Assembly: GCA_963725275.1 (NCBI GenBank)
Contig: CAVRXS010000007.1
Span: 310,001-374,000, forward strand
Direction of reading: 5' to 3'
DNA length: 64,000 nucleotides
DNA from: Bog-756 sp963725275
GTDB lineage: Bacteria; Actinomycetota; Acidimicrobiia; Acidimicrobiales; RAAP-2
Positions within the stretch are counted from its first letter, which is position 1. Each line of letters opens with the position of its first letter. This document shows, in pieces, positions 39,657 to 53,113 of the stretch. A program made the translations under genes and the position numbers. The notes under the pieces were generated by a model. The model was not told the origin of the DNA and searched no databases. It was given only the letters and a program-made list of their open reading frames with translations.

Positions 39657-40511
39657 TCAGTCGGGCGAGGCCCAGCCGAACGGGTCGAGCGGGCCGTGGC
39701 CCTTGCCGAGCTCCCAGCCGGCGGCCCCGTCGAGCGCCCTCTGGACGAAGCGCTTGGCTTCACCGACGGCCTCGGGTACCTCCGAGCCGGCGGCCAGCCG
39801 GGCGGCCGTCGCGGCCGAGAGGGTGCACCCGGTCCCGTGGTTGTTCCTGGTGGTGACGCGGGGCGCCTCGAGGACGGTCACCTCCCGGCCGTCGAAGAGC
39901 ACGTCTGCCACCTGTGCGGGTCCGCCCCCCTCGTCCGGATCGTGGACCCCGGCGAGGTGGCCGCCCTTGACCAGCACCCATCCGGGTCCGAGCTCGTGAA
40001 TCCGCCGGGCGAGCGAGATCATTCCCTCGACGTCGCACGCGCCGGTGGGCTCCACCCCGGCGAGGATCGCGGCCTCCCAGAGGTTGGGGGTCAGCACCAG
40101 CGCGTGGGGGAGCAGGAGGTCGCGGTAGGCGGCGATGCCGTCCCCGTCGAGCAGGGGGCGCCCGCTCGATGCAACCATCACCGGGTCGACCACCAGGCGG
40201 GGCAGCTCCCCGCCGGCTGCCCGCTCGGCAACGAGCGCGATCGTCCCTGCCGATCCGAGCATGCCGGTCTTGACCGAGGCGACCGGGAGGTCGTCGAGCA
40301 CTGCGCTGATCTGCGCGTCGACCATCCCCACCGGGACGGGGAGGACGTCCACGACCGCGGTCGAGTTCTGGGCGGTGACCGCGGTGACCGCCGTCGCGGC
40401 GAAGACCCCGAGCGCGCTCATCGCCTTGAGGTCGGCCTGGATGCCGGCACCCGCTCCCGAGTCGGACCCGCCGATGGTCAGGGCCACCGGCGGGGTCGGG
40501 GCACCGATCAC
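39657..40511 (-). CDS. thiD: Hydroxymethylpyrimidine/phosphomethylpyrimidine kinase
   Basis: A 284-residue ribokinase-fold enzyme that phosphorylates HMP and HMP-phosphate for thiamine synthesis. It begins ALTIGGSDSGAGAGIQADLKAM, has VKTGMLGS, VVDPVMVASSG and LTPNLWEA, and ends with the catalytic anion hole NNHGTGCTLSAA. The GTG start overlaps the thiG stop by 4 bp. It is the last gene of the thiO-thiS-thiG-thiD operon. Confidence 0.95.
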   Translation of the reverse strand: MIGAPTPPVALTIGGSDSGAGAGIQADLKAMSALGVFAATAVTAVTAQNSTAVVDVLPVPVGMVDAQISAVLDDLPVASVKTGMLGSAGTIALVAERAAGGELPRLVVDPVMVASSGRPLLDGDGIAAYRDLLLPHALVLTPNLWEAAILAGVEPTGACDVEGMISLARRIHELGPGWVLVKGGHLAGVHDPDEGGGPAQVADVLFDGREVTVLEAPRVTTRNNHGTGCTLSAATAARLAAGSEVPEAVGEAKRFVQRALDGAAGWELGKGHGPLDPFGWASPD

Positions 40512-41290
40512 GTCCCGACCATCCCTTCGAAGGATGATGACGCCTCGGCGTGGAACCGACGCGAGATACGCCCCGCTGTGCGTGCCGCGCGGCCCGCACG
40601 GACGGCGTCCCGAATGCCCGCGGCCATGAGCGCGGGCCGGGCGGCACGCGTGATGGCCGACGCCACCATGACCGCATCACAGCCGAGCTCCATGGCCAGG
40701 CAGGCGTCCGATGCGGTACCGATGCCGGCGTCGAGGACCACCGGGACGCCGGCCGCCTCGACGATGAGCTCGATGTTGTGGGGGTTGCGGATGCCCAGGC
40801 CGGAGCCGATCGGCGATCCGAGCGGCATGACCGCAGCACACCCCACCTGCTCCAGGCGGCGGGCGACGACCGGGTCGTCCCCGCAGTAGGGCAGCACCAC
40901 GAACCCGTCGTCGACCAGCTGCTCGGCCGCGTCCACGAGCTCGACGGCATCCGGAAGCAGGGTCTGATCGTCACCGATGACTTCGAGCTTCACCCAGTCG
41001 GTTCCGAACGCCTCGCGGGCCAGCCTGGCGGTGAGCACCGCGTCGGTGGCGGTGAAGCACCCCGCGGTGTTGGGAAGGATCCGGATGCCGAGGCCGGCGA
41101 TGAGGTCGACCAGGGAGTGGCGGGTGGAGGGATCGACCCGCCGGACGGCCACCGTCGCCAGCGCGGTCTCGGACGCGACCAGGGCTTCGGTCAGCGACTC
41201 CGGACTGGCCATGCCACCGGTGCCGACCAGGAGCCTCGACGCGACGAGCGTGCCGGCGATCACCAGGGGATCGTGGGGGTCGGTGACCAT
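40508..41290 (-). CDS. thiG: Thiazole synthase
   Basis: A 260-residue TIM-barrel enzyme that builds thiazole phosphate from deoxyxylulose phosphate, dehydroglycine and ThiS thiocarboxylate. SRLLVGTGGM and RRVD are the N-terminal strands, WVKLEVIGDDQTLLPD holds the Schiff-base lysine, and AVMPLGSPIGSGLGI and VVLDAGIGTASDACLAMELG bind the phosphate. The ATG at 41290 is preferred; the frame runs open to 41485 without good start signals. About 68 bp separate it from thiS. Confidence 0.95.
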   Translation of the reverse strand: MVTDPHDPLVIAGTLVASRLLVGTGGMASPESLTEALVASETALATVAVRRVDPSTRHSLVDLIAGLGIRILPNTAGCFTATDAVLTARLAREAFGTDWVKLEVIGDDQTLLPDAVELVDAAEQLVDDGFVVLPYCGDDPVVARRLEQVGCAAVMPLGSPIGSGLGIRNPHNIELIVEAAGVPVVLDAGIGTASDACLAMELGCDAVMVASAITRAARPALMAAGIRDAVRAGRAARTAGRISRRFHAEASSSFEGMVGT

Positions 41291-41358
41291 CGCCAGCCAC
41301 CGTATCCCTGCTCGTGGCGGTGCCGGTCCCCGGACGCCCTGACCGGTCGGCGGAGGCG

Positions 41359-41565
41359 TCAGCCGCCCGCCGCAGCCGTCACGATCTCGACCGCGTCGCC
41401 TGCCCGCACCCCGGTCGCCTCCCAGGCCCCCCGGTGCACGACCTCCCCGTTGACGGCCACCGCGACCCCCGCGGGGGACGGGCACCGGGCGGCGACCAGA
41501 TCGGCGAGCGTCGTCCCGGAGGCCGCGTCGACGGGATCGCCGTTGATGGTGATCGGGACGCTCAC
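41359..41565 (-). CDS. thiS: Thiamine biosynthesis sulfur carrier ThiS
   Basis: A 68-residue ubiquitin-like sulfur carrier ending in the required Gly-Gly (VTAAAGG). ITINGDPVDAASGTTLADLV and AVAVNGEVVHRGAW fit the beta-grasp fold. The C-terminal glycine is converted to a thiocarboxylate that donates sulfur to ThiG. The GTG start overlaps the thiO stop (GTGA). Confidence 0.93.
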   Translation of the reverse strand: MSVPITINGDPVDAASGTTLADLVAARCPSPAGVAVAVNGEVVHRGAWEATGVRAGDAVEIVTAAAGG

Positions 41566-42823
41566 CGCGCCGGGTGCAGGGTGATCGCCCCGCGTCCGCT
41601 GCCGACGGCGGGTATCGGGGGATCCGCCTCCGGTGCGGGTGGACGGCGGTCGACCGGGCCCGGGTGGAAGCGGTCGGGCCGGAAGCAGTCGAAGGCGCCG
41701 CGGGCGTCCGGTGCGCTGTGCGCCACGGGGCCCGCTCCGCCGCCGAGGAGCCCGAGCACCTCCTCCGCGGTCACCGGCGCCAACAGGATGCCGTTGCGGT
41801 AGTGGCCGGTGGCCAGGAGCAGGCCGTCGATCCCGGTGGTTCCCACGATGGGGCCGTTGTCCGGCGATCCCGGCCGGAGCCCGACGGCGGTTTCGTCCAG
41901 CACGTACTCCTCCAGCGCGGGCACCAGGCGCACGCGTCCTCGATCAGGTCGCCGATGGCGCCGACCGTCAGCGAGACGTCGAAGCCCCGCTCCTCGACGG
42001 TTGCCCCGACCACGACGGTCCCGTTGCTGCGGGGCACCAGGTAGCACGACCGCCCGTGGACCAGGCCACGCACCGTGCGGCGCAGGCGCGGCGCCTCTCC
42101 CGGGGCGCGGAGGCGGAGCGTCGCCCCGCGCACCGGGCGCACCGGGGGCCGCACACCCTCGGGGAGACCCACGATCGTGCCGGAGGCACTACCTGCGGCC
42201 AGCACGAGCGTGTCGCATGGCAGGCGTTCGCCGCCGGTCAGATCGACGGCCGTCACCCGGCCGCGGGCAACCCCGATCGAGCGGACCTGCTCGGCGAGGA
42301 AGGAGACCCCGGCAGACCGGCAGGCGGCGAGGAGCGCCTCGGTCGCCCGGCGGTTGTCGACCTGGTGGTCCTCGGGCAGGTCGGCCCCCCCGGAGACACC
42401 CGGGCTCAACAGCGGTTCGGCCGTACGGCAGGCGCTCCCGCCCAGGCGGTCGGCGGCGAGGTCGAGCGACTGGCGGAAGGCGAGCTCTCGGTCGACCGCA
42501 GCCCGGTCGGAGGGATCGACCGCCACGAACAGCGTGCCCGAGGAGAGGTACCCGATGCCCATACCCGATGCGTCCTCGAGCGCGGCGGCGAACGCCGGCC
42601 AGGCCTTGGCTGCAGCCATGTCGAGTCGGGCCAGCTGTTCCTCGCCGAAATGGGCCTCGCCGACCGGGGCGAGCATCCCGGCCGCCGCCCAGGTCGCTCC
42701 GTGGCCGGGCGCGGGGTCGATCACGGTCACGGCACGGCCCGCCGACCCGGCACGCCAGGCGATCGAGAGGCCGATGATCCCTCCGCCGACCACCACGACC
42801 TCGGCGGGGGAGCGGGCGGGCAT
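41562..42823 (-). CDS. thiO: Glycine oxidase ThiO, frameshifted near the C terminus
   Basis: A FAD-dependent amine oxidase that forms dehydroglycine for ThiG. The N-terminal VVVVGGGIIGLSIAWRAG binds FAD; GATWAAAGMLAP and CDTLVLAAGS are family blocks. At about 41931 the frame changes by one lost base: EDAC continues as RLVPALEEYVLDETAVGLRPGSPDNGPIVG and ATGHYRNGILLAPVTAEEVLGLL in the next frame, the normal FAD-binding C terminus. The total would be about 420 residues, longer than usual because of a C-terminal tail. A TAGCAT 6 nt before the ATG suggests a leaderless transcript for the whole thi operon. Confidence 0.85.
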
Positions 42824-42829
42824 GCGGCC

Positions 42830-42835
42830 ATGCTA
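42830..42835 (-). promoter_or_regulatory. -10 hexamer of a leaderless promoter for the thi operon
   Basis: On the minus strand TAGCAT, then GGCCGC, then the thiO ATG at 42823. No ribosome-binding site and no thiamine riboswitch (THI box) were seen in this very short upstream region. Confidence 0.55.
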
Positions 42836-42928
42836 CGGCGCCGCGTGGAGCGGCCCGGCCCGCCCACGGTCCGTCCCCGGCGCCCGCGTCCTGGGCGAAT
42901 TCCTTGCCCGACCTGCCACTCGTGCGTG

Positions 42929-42934
42929 TAGAAT
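42929..42934 (+). promoter_or_regulatory. Possible -10 box for gltB
   Basis: TAGAAT stands 67 nt before the gltB ATG, with TTGCCC 19 bp upstream of it. The spacing is long, so the -35 assignment is uncertain. gltB itself has a GGAG ribosome-binding site, so a leadered transcript is expected. Confidence 0.35.
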
Positions 42935-43001
42935 TCTCCGACCACGCATGGGCCAACGTCGTCCCGAGCGGTAGATCCACATCTCTCGTTGGAGCGACCC
43001 G

Positions 43002-47599
<4,598 letters not shown>

Positions 47600-47607
<8 letters not shown>

Positions 47608-49108
47608 CGTCTTCGGGTTCCTCAAGTTCCGGCGCACCCTGCCCGCCCGCCGCCCGGTCCCGGTCCGCCTCCGCGACTGGAAGGAGGTCTACGAGCCGTT
47701 CTCCGCCCAGGCCGCCGCCGATCAGGGTGCGCGTTGCATGGACTGCGGCATCCCGTTCTGCCACGAGGGGTGCCCACTCGGCAACCTCATTCCCGAGTGG
47801 AACGACCTCGTCTACCGCGACGACTGGTCCGAGGCGATCGAGCGTCTGCATGCCACCAACAACTTCCCGGAGTTCACCGGGCGTCTCTGCCCGGCTCCCT
47901 GCGAGGGCTCGTGTGTCCTCGGCATCAACGACGACCCGGTCACCATCGAGCGGATCGAGTACGAGATCGTCGAGCACGCATGGTCGGAAGGGTGGGTCCT
48001 CCCGGTGCCCGCCCCGGCGTCGACCGGCAAGCGGGTCGCGGTGGTCGGTTCGGGTCCTGCAGGGCTGGCCGCGGCGCAGCAGCTGGTGCGTGCCGGACAC
48101 GGCGTGGTGGTCTTCGAGCGTGCCGAGCGGCCCGGCGGGCTGCTGCGCTACGGGATCCCCGAATTCAAGATGCAGAAGGCCGTCCTCGACCGCCGCCTGG
48201 CCCAGCTCGAGGCGGAGGGCGTCGAGTTCCGCTGCGGGGTCTCGGTGGGGGAGTGGTCCCCGGAGGTGAACCTGGCCGTCGCACCGGAGGTCACGGTCGT
48301 CCCCGCCGGAACGCTCGTCGAGGAGTACGACGCCGTGCTGTTGGCCGGCGGAGCCACCCAGCCCAGGGACCTGCCGGTTCCCGGGCGTGAGCTCGACGGC
48401 GTCCACCCGGCGATGGACTACCTGAAGCCCTCGAACATGGTGCAGGAGGGGTCGCTGCCGGCGTCGCCCATCAGCGCCGAGGGGAGGGCCGTCGTGATCA
48501 TCGGGGGCGGCGATACCGGGGCGGACTGCCTGGGCACCGTTCACCGGCAACGGGCGCGCAGCGTGCACCAGTTGGAGATCATGCCGGAACCACCGAACGA
48601 CCGCACCGAGGACAACCCCTGGCCGACCTGGCCGCTCATCCTGCGCACCTCCGCCGCGCTCGAGGAGGGGGGGGAGCGGGTGTTCTCGGTGACCACCGAC
48701 GAACTGCTCGGGGACGGGGCCGGACGGGTCCGCGCCCTGCGCGGCCACGAGGTCGAGATGGTCCCCGATGACGACGGGCGACCGGCATTCCGGGCGGTCG
48801 AGGGAAGCGAGTTCGAGCTCCCCTGCGACCTGGTGCTGCTGGCGATGGGTTTTCTCGGTCCCGAGCCCCACGGGGTGGTCGCGGACCTCGGGCTCGAGCT
48901 CGATCCGCGTGGATGCGTGGCAGCCGACGCCCGCTGGTCGACCAACGTCGACGGGGTCTTCGTCTGCGGGGACATGACCCGGGGCCAGAGCCTCATCGTC
49001 TGGGCGATCGCCGAGGGACGGTCGGCCGCCGCTGCGGTCGACCGTCAGCTGATGGGCGAGACAGCCCTGCCCGCGCCGCTCGTCCCGGGGCAGCTGGCTC
49101 TCCGCTAG
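47600..49108 (+). CDS. gltD: Glutamate synthase small subunit
   Basis: A 502-residue flavoprotein that passes electrons from NADPH to GltB. The N-terminal domain carries the 4Fe-4S cysteines in CMDCGIPFCHEGCPLGN and CPAPCEGSC. FAD binds at RVAVVGSGPAGLAAAQQL and NADPH at AVVIIGGGDTGADCLGTVHRQ. The C-terminal GVFVCGDMTRGQSLIVWAIAEGR closes the FAD site. The start is an ATG inside the last codons of gltB. Confidence 0.96.
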
Positions 49109-49132
49109 AGCCCCGGTGCCCGGCCGCTGGTA

Positions 49133-50836
49133 TCAGCCGCTGGCCATCAGGGGGCGGGAGGGCGCGGTACCGAAGGTGGTCACGCGGTTGCCTCCCTGGT
49201 GCTTGGCATCCGAGCTGGCCAGATCCGCACGCGACAGCAGATGGTCGCCTGCACGACCGAGGTGGTCGAGCGCGACCCCGATGCTGGCGGTCACCGAGAT
49301 CTCGCCGTCTCCGACCTGGATCGGGAGCCGCAGCGCGGCGAGCACACGTTCGGCCAGCCGGGCCACCTCGCCGGGCTCGGCGACGTCCTCGACCAGGATG
49401 CCGAACTCGTCGCCGCCGAGGCGGGCGGCGGTGTCCGAGCTCCGCAGGCATCCGAGGAGCCGTACCGCGGTGCTCAGCAACACGCAGTCGCCGGCGGCGT
49501 TGCCCACGTTGTCGTTGATGGCACTCATGTCGTCGATGTCGACGACCAGGACGGCCAGCCGGCCATGGGTCCGCTCGAGCCGGGCCGACGCATGCTGGAG
49601 GCGATCGAGGAAGAGCACCCGGTTGCCGAGCGCGGTGAGCGGGTCGTGCAGCGACTGGTAGGAGAGTCGCTCCTCGAGCCGCTTGCGGTCGGTCATGTCA
49701 CGGAAGCTCCACACCCGGCCGATGGTCCGATCCTCCAACCGCTGAGGCGTCGAGTAGCGCTCGAACACCCGTCCGTCGAGGAACTCGAGGGTGTCGAGGC
49801 TCTCGGCTTCGGGCTGGCGGTAGAGCTCGTCGATCCTGGCGACGAAGGCGTCCGGGTCCACCAGCTGTTCGCGTACGAACGCGATGGCCCGGGCGTCATC
49901 GCGGCTCAGCGCGATCGAGTCGGGGATGCGCCACATGTCGACGAAGTTGCGGTTGAAACTGGCGAACCGACCGGCGGAGTCGACGACGAGGATGCCGTCG
50001 GCTGTGGCATCGAGGGTGGCCGTCAGGAGCGACTGGGCCTTGCGCAGCTCGAACTCGGCCAGGGTCCGTGCGGCGGTGTCGTGACCGGTGACCACATAGC
50101 CGGCCACCGTGGGATCGTCGACCAGGTTGATGAAGGAGAGCTCGTAGGGGACCGATCCCCGGTTTCCCTGGCGGAGCAGGGCCACCTGGACGGTCACCGG
50201 GAAGGCCGCAGTGGCTCCCTGGCCGGCCCGCTCGAAAGCCCCGGCCAGTGCCGGACGGTCGGCCTCGAGCACCAGCTCCGCCAGCGGGTGTCCCTCGACC
50301 AGCTCGGGATCGTGGCCGAGCCGACGGGTCACCGCCGCCGATGCCGATTCGATGTCGCCGTGCCGGGAGACGAGCATGGTCAGGCCGCCCGAGTTCTGCA
50401 CCATCGAGCGGAATCGAGCGTCCTGGTTGTGCGCGAGCTCGAACCGACGGCGCTCGGTCAGGTCGCGGAGGGTGAACAGGAGGGCATCGGGCTCGAGCCA
50501 CGGGACCGGGGCGCCGATGAGCTCCATCAGGTGCCACCCGGTGGCGGCGCGGAACCGGACCTCGATCGGGGCACCGATCTCCTTGCCAGGGATCGATGAG
50601 AGCGACCGGAGCACGAGCTCGACATCTTCGGGATGGACGAAGTCGAGCCCGGCCACACCCCGCGCCTCAGCCAGGGTGGTCCCGAAGAACCGCTCGGCGG
50701 CCGTGTTGACCCACAGCACGTGCCCTCCGCCGTCGGACACGATCACGACGTCGGGAATGGCATGCAGCAGCCGGGCAAGGGTGGGCGGGTCTTCGGCCTT
50801 CAGGGCTGCAGGGATTTCGCTGCCTACTGTCGGCAT
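49133..50836 (-). CDS. PAS-domain diguanylate cyclase-like protein (GGDEF)
   Basis: A cytoplasmic signalling protein of about 567 residues. Three PAS-like regions are visible: LLHAIPDVVIVSDGGGHVLWVN, the MLVSRHGDIESASAAVTRRLG segment and ATLDATADGILVVDSAGRFASFN. The C-terminal GGDEF domain has HDPLTALGNRVLFLDRL and the full RLGGDEFGILVED motif, so it may make cyclic di-GMP. Two usual residues differ: VVDIDDMSAIND replaces DxDxFKxIND, and GNAAGD replaces GHxxGD. No EAL domain or membrane helix is present. The start is uncertain: ATG 50836 gives a standard PAS N terminus, while the frame extends to GTG 50971. Confidence 0.8.
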   Translation of the reverse strand: MPTVGSEIPAALKAEDPPTLARLLHAIPDVVIVSDGGGHVLWVNTAAERFFGTTLAEARGVAGLDFVHPEDVELVLRSLSSIPGKEIGAPIEVRFRAATGWHLMELIGAPVPWLEPDALLFTLRDLTERRRFELAHNQDARFRSMVQNSGGLTMLVSRHGDIESASAAVTRRLGHDPELVEGHPLAELVLEADRPALAGAFERAGQGATAAFPVTVQVALLRQGNRGSVPYELSFINLVDDPTVAGYVVTGHDTAARTLAEFELRKAQSLLTATLDATADGILVVDSAGRFASFNRNFVDMWRIPDSIALSRDDARAIAFVREQLVDPDAFVARIDELYRQPEAESLDTLEFLDGRVFERYSTPQRLEDRTIGRVWSFRDMTDRKRLEERLSYQSLHDPLTALGNRVLFLDRLQHASARLERTHGRLAVLVVDIDDMSAINDNVGNAAGDCVLLSTAVRLLGCLRSSDTAARLGGDEFGILVEDVAEPGEVARLAERVLAALRLPIQVGDGEISVTASIGVALDHLGRAGDHLLSRADLASSDAKHQGGNRVTTFGTAPSRPLMASG

Positions 50837-51058
50837 GGAGGAGGTATCGACGTCGCAGGCGGGAAGCTTGAGGTGGCCGAACGCACCCTGGGTTGCGTCT
50901 GGCAGGCGAGCGAGGCACGGAGACCCGGATTGCGGCATCGGACCGGCGCAGATGGCGGTCCCCACGGGCACGGGTTCGGGGTGGCAAGATGCCCACCGTC
51001 AGCAGCTCAGGGCGCAGCGGGCGCCCATCGAGGTCCCCCGGGTGATGTGGTCGTGACG

Positions 51059-52051
51059 ATGAGGAACCCGTTGCGGAGGGTGCAGATCGGCCTCGCGGCG
51101 CTCGCCCTGGTCGTCGTGGCCGGCACGGTCGGGTATGTCCTGTTCGGCTTCGGGCTGCTCGAGGCCCTCTTTCTGACGGTCAGCACCGTCGCGACCGTGG
51201 GCTACGGCTTCCCCCACGCCCTCGGGTCGGCCGGCAAGATCTTCACAATCCTGCTCATCCTGGTCGGGGTGGGGACCGCGCTCTACACATTCACGGTGAC
51301 CCTCGAGGTGCTCATCGACGGTCACATGCGAGACCTCGTGAGGAGGCGCCGAATGGAACGGCAGATCGCCGGGATGAAGGACCACGTCGTGATCTGCGGC
51401 TGGGGTCGGGTCGGGCGCGAGGTGGCCCGCTATCTGGACCGCGCCGGCCAGCAGATCGTGGTGGTGGACCGGGACGCCGACCGGATTGCCGCTGTCGACC
51501 ATCCCACGGTGGCGGGTGACGTGACCGACGACGAGACACTGCTGCGCGCGGGGATCGAGCGGGCCGGGACGCTCATCGCGGCCCTCGACACCGATGCCGA
51601 CAACCTGTTCGTCACCGTCTCCGGCAGGTCCTTCCAGCCGTCCATCCACGTGATCGCCCGGGCACGCAGCACGACGTCGGAGGCGAAGCTGTTGCGGGTG
51701 GGGGCGGACAGGGTGGTGAACCCACAACGGTTGGGCGGCGACCGGATGGCCGCCTTCGTCACCCAACCCCACGTGGTGGACTTCGTCGACGTCGTGATGC
51801 ACGACGGATCCCTCGAGTTCCGCCTCGAGGAGCTGCGGGTGGGACCCGACTCCCCGCTGCACGGCATGACGCTCCGTTCGACCCGGGTCCATGAGCTGAC
51901 CGGCGCTCTGGTGATCGCCATTCGACGCGAGGACGGGACCTTCGCCACCAACCCCTCGCCGGAGACCGAGGTCAACGCCGGAGACGTGCTCATCGGGGTG
52001 GGGACGTCCGCCCAACTGGGGGCGCTGCAGCAATTCGCGTCACAGCCGTGA
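51059..52051 (+). CDS. Two-helix potassium channel with RCK (TrkA-N/TrkA-C) domains
   Basis: A 330-residue channel subunit. Two transmembrane helices (IGLAALALVVVAGTVGYVLF and IFTILLILVGVGTALYTFTV) flank the selectivity filter TVATVGYGF. The cytoplasmic RCK region starts HVVICGWGRVGREVARYL, a NAD-binding Rossmann motif, and ends with a TrkA-C domain (ELRVGPDSPLHGMTLRST). This is the MthK/Kch layout, gated by ligand binding to RCK. The ATG at 51059 is preferred; an in-frame GTG lies 6 nt before it. It is divergent from the GGDEF gene. Confidence 0.88.
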   Translation: MRNPLRRVQIGLAALALVVVAGTVGYVLFGFGLLEALFLTVSTVATVGYGFPHALGSAGKIFTILLILVGVGTALYTFTVTLEVLIDGHMRDLVRRRRMERQIAGMKDHVVICGWGRVGREVARYLDRAGQQIVVVDRDADRIAAVDHPTVAGDVTDDETLLRAGIERAGTLIAALDTDADNLFVTVSGRSFQPSIHVIARARSTTSEAKLLRVGADRVVNPQRLGGDRMAAFVTQPHVVDFVDVVMHDGSLEFRLEELRVGPDSPLHGMTLRSTRVHELTGALVIAIRREDGTFATNPSPETEVNAGDVLIGVGTSAQLGALQQFASQP

Positions 52052-52225
52052 CCGTCCCTCCGGTCGGGTGGGACGTCACCGCCCTCGACGGCACGGCGAC
52101 TCGAGCGGCTGTGCACCCACGAGAGAGCCCAGAGAGCCGAGTAGGGTGGATGCAAGGACGATCCGGCCCCAGTGGGGAGTCGCTTCCGTTCAAATCGCCG
52201 CCGCGCGGCGGCCGATCGGAGCACC

Positions 52226-52468
52226 GTGTCCACAGCAGCAGTCCAAACGGGTACCCAGCTCGACGTTCACCATCTGCCGGAGACGAACGGGCGAATGTCC
52301 GTGTGCAGACGCTGCGGATCCCAAACCGACGGTCCCGAGGGTCTCCACCACCTACCTGCCGAGCGGGAGGTCATCCGGGCGGGTGAGTGGCTGATCGCAC
52401 AGTCGAAGATCGGCCACATCGATCGGATTCGAGAGTTGCGAAAGGACGGGTCGGGAGGCGCCGCATAG
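52226..52468 (+). CDS. Small protein with a CxxC pair, unknown function
   Basis: An 80-residue open frame starting GTG at 52226. It holds CRRCGSQTDGPEGLHHLPAEREVIRAGEWLIAQSK, a possible single zinc-knuckle half with helices after it. I do not recognise the family. Evidence that it is expressed comes from an intrinsic terminator whose hairpin begins just before the stop codon. Its start could also be the ATG in GRMSVCRRCG. Confidence 0.4.
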   Translation: MSTAAVQTGTQLDVHHLPETNGRMSVCRRCGSQTDGPEGLHHLPAEREVIRAGEWLIAQSKIGHIDRIRELRKDGSGGAA

Positions 52469-52506
52469 TCGCGGCGTCCAGTGGTCGGTCCCGTCCGTTG
52501 TTTTTT
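52444..52506 (+). terminator. Intrinsic terminator with a T-tract
   Basis: GGACGGG (52444-52450) pairs with CCCGTCC (52490-52496), enclosing an inner hairpin made of GGCGCCGC and GCGGCGTC, and is followed at once by GTTGTTTTTT. It is the only hairpin in the window with a clear T-tract. It would end transcription through the small CxxC gene. Confidence 0.6.
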
Positions 52507-52541
52507 CAGGTGCTCGGTCGGGCCCGGCGGGTACAGTCACG

Positions 52542-52547
52542 AGTGTC
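52542..52547 (+). promoter_or_regulatory. -10 box for the PRC-barrel-like gene
   Basis: TACAGT lies 33 nt before the GTG at 52581, and a GGAG ribosome-binding site follows at 52571. No good -35 box is seen. Confidence 0.4.
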
Positions 52548-52580
52548 CGGTCCGGACTCACGCCCACAGAGGAGACCGTC

Positions 52581-52946
52581 GTGGACGAAGGAGAGCCCAG
52601 AGAGCCGATTTCGTATCTTGCCCTCGCCAATGACACTCCCGTGCTCAGTTCATCGGGCTCCGAGTTCGGGAAGGTCGTCCACGTTCTGCAGATCCCCGAG
52701 CTGGACGAGTTCGACGGGATCGTCGTAGGCACCAAGCAGGGCCATCGATTTGTCGACCGGGACCAGATCGCGGAGATCACCACGTCCGCTGTTCGATGCG
52801 ATCTGTCCGACGAGCAAGCGGCAGCTCTACCGGCTCCAGACGGTGCGCCGGTCCTCCAGCTCGATGTGACCGACCAAGAAGGCTCCTCCTTGAGTGCCAG
52901 GTTCGCCAGACTGTTCCGGCGGCCGCGCTGGAAGGAACGCGACTAG
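52581..52946 (+). CDS. PRC-barrel-like small protein
   Basis: A 121-residue protein starting at GTG 52581 with a GGAG site 7 nt upstream. The central TPVLSSSGSEFGKVVHVLQIPELDEFDGIVVGTKQG followed by HRFVDRDQIAEITTSAVRCDL has the beta-strand pattern of PRC-barrel/YlmC-type domains, which bind RNA or other proteins. The C terminus is basic (RFARLFRRPRWKERD). Assignment rests on pattern only. Confidence 0.6.
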   Translation: MDEGEPREPISYLALANDTPVLSSSGSEFGKVVHVLQIPELDEFDGIVVGTKQGHRFVDRDQIAEITTSAVRCDLSDEQAAALPAPDGAPVLQLDVTDQEGSSLSARFARLFRRPRWKERD

Positions 52947-53113
52947 CGGAGGGTCCCGAGCGGCTGACCGTCACAGCGAGCTCGGTCTTCTCGGAACAAT
53001 TGCCCTGTGACCCGACCAAGTAACGTCCTCGAAGAGTCTTCAGCGAAACACAGCGTGCACGCGTACTGCGCCCAACTCAGGAGGCGAGCGTCATTTCGGG
53101 GGAAACGAGGCAT

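Noticed and set aside
42824..43001. A thiamine riboswitch before thiO
   Set aside because: Only 6 nt separate the predicted -10 box from the start codon, and no CTGAGA/ACCTGAT-type THI box was found.
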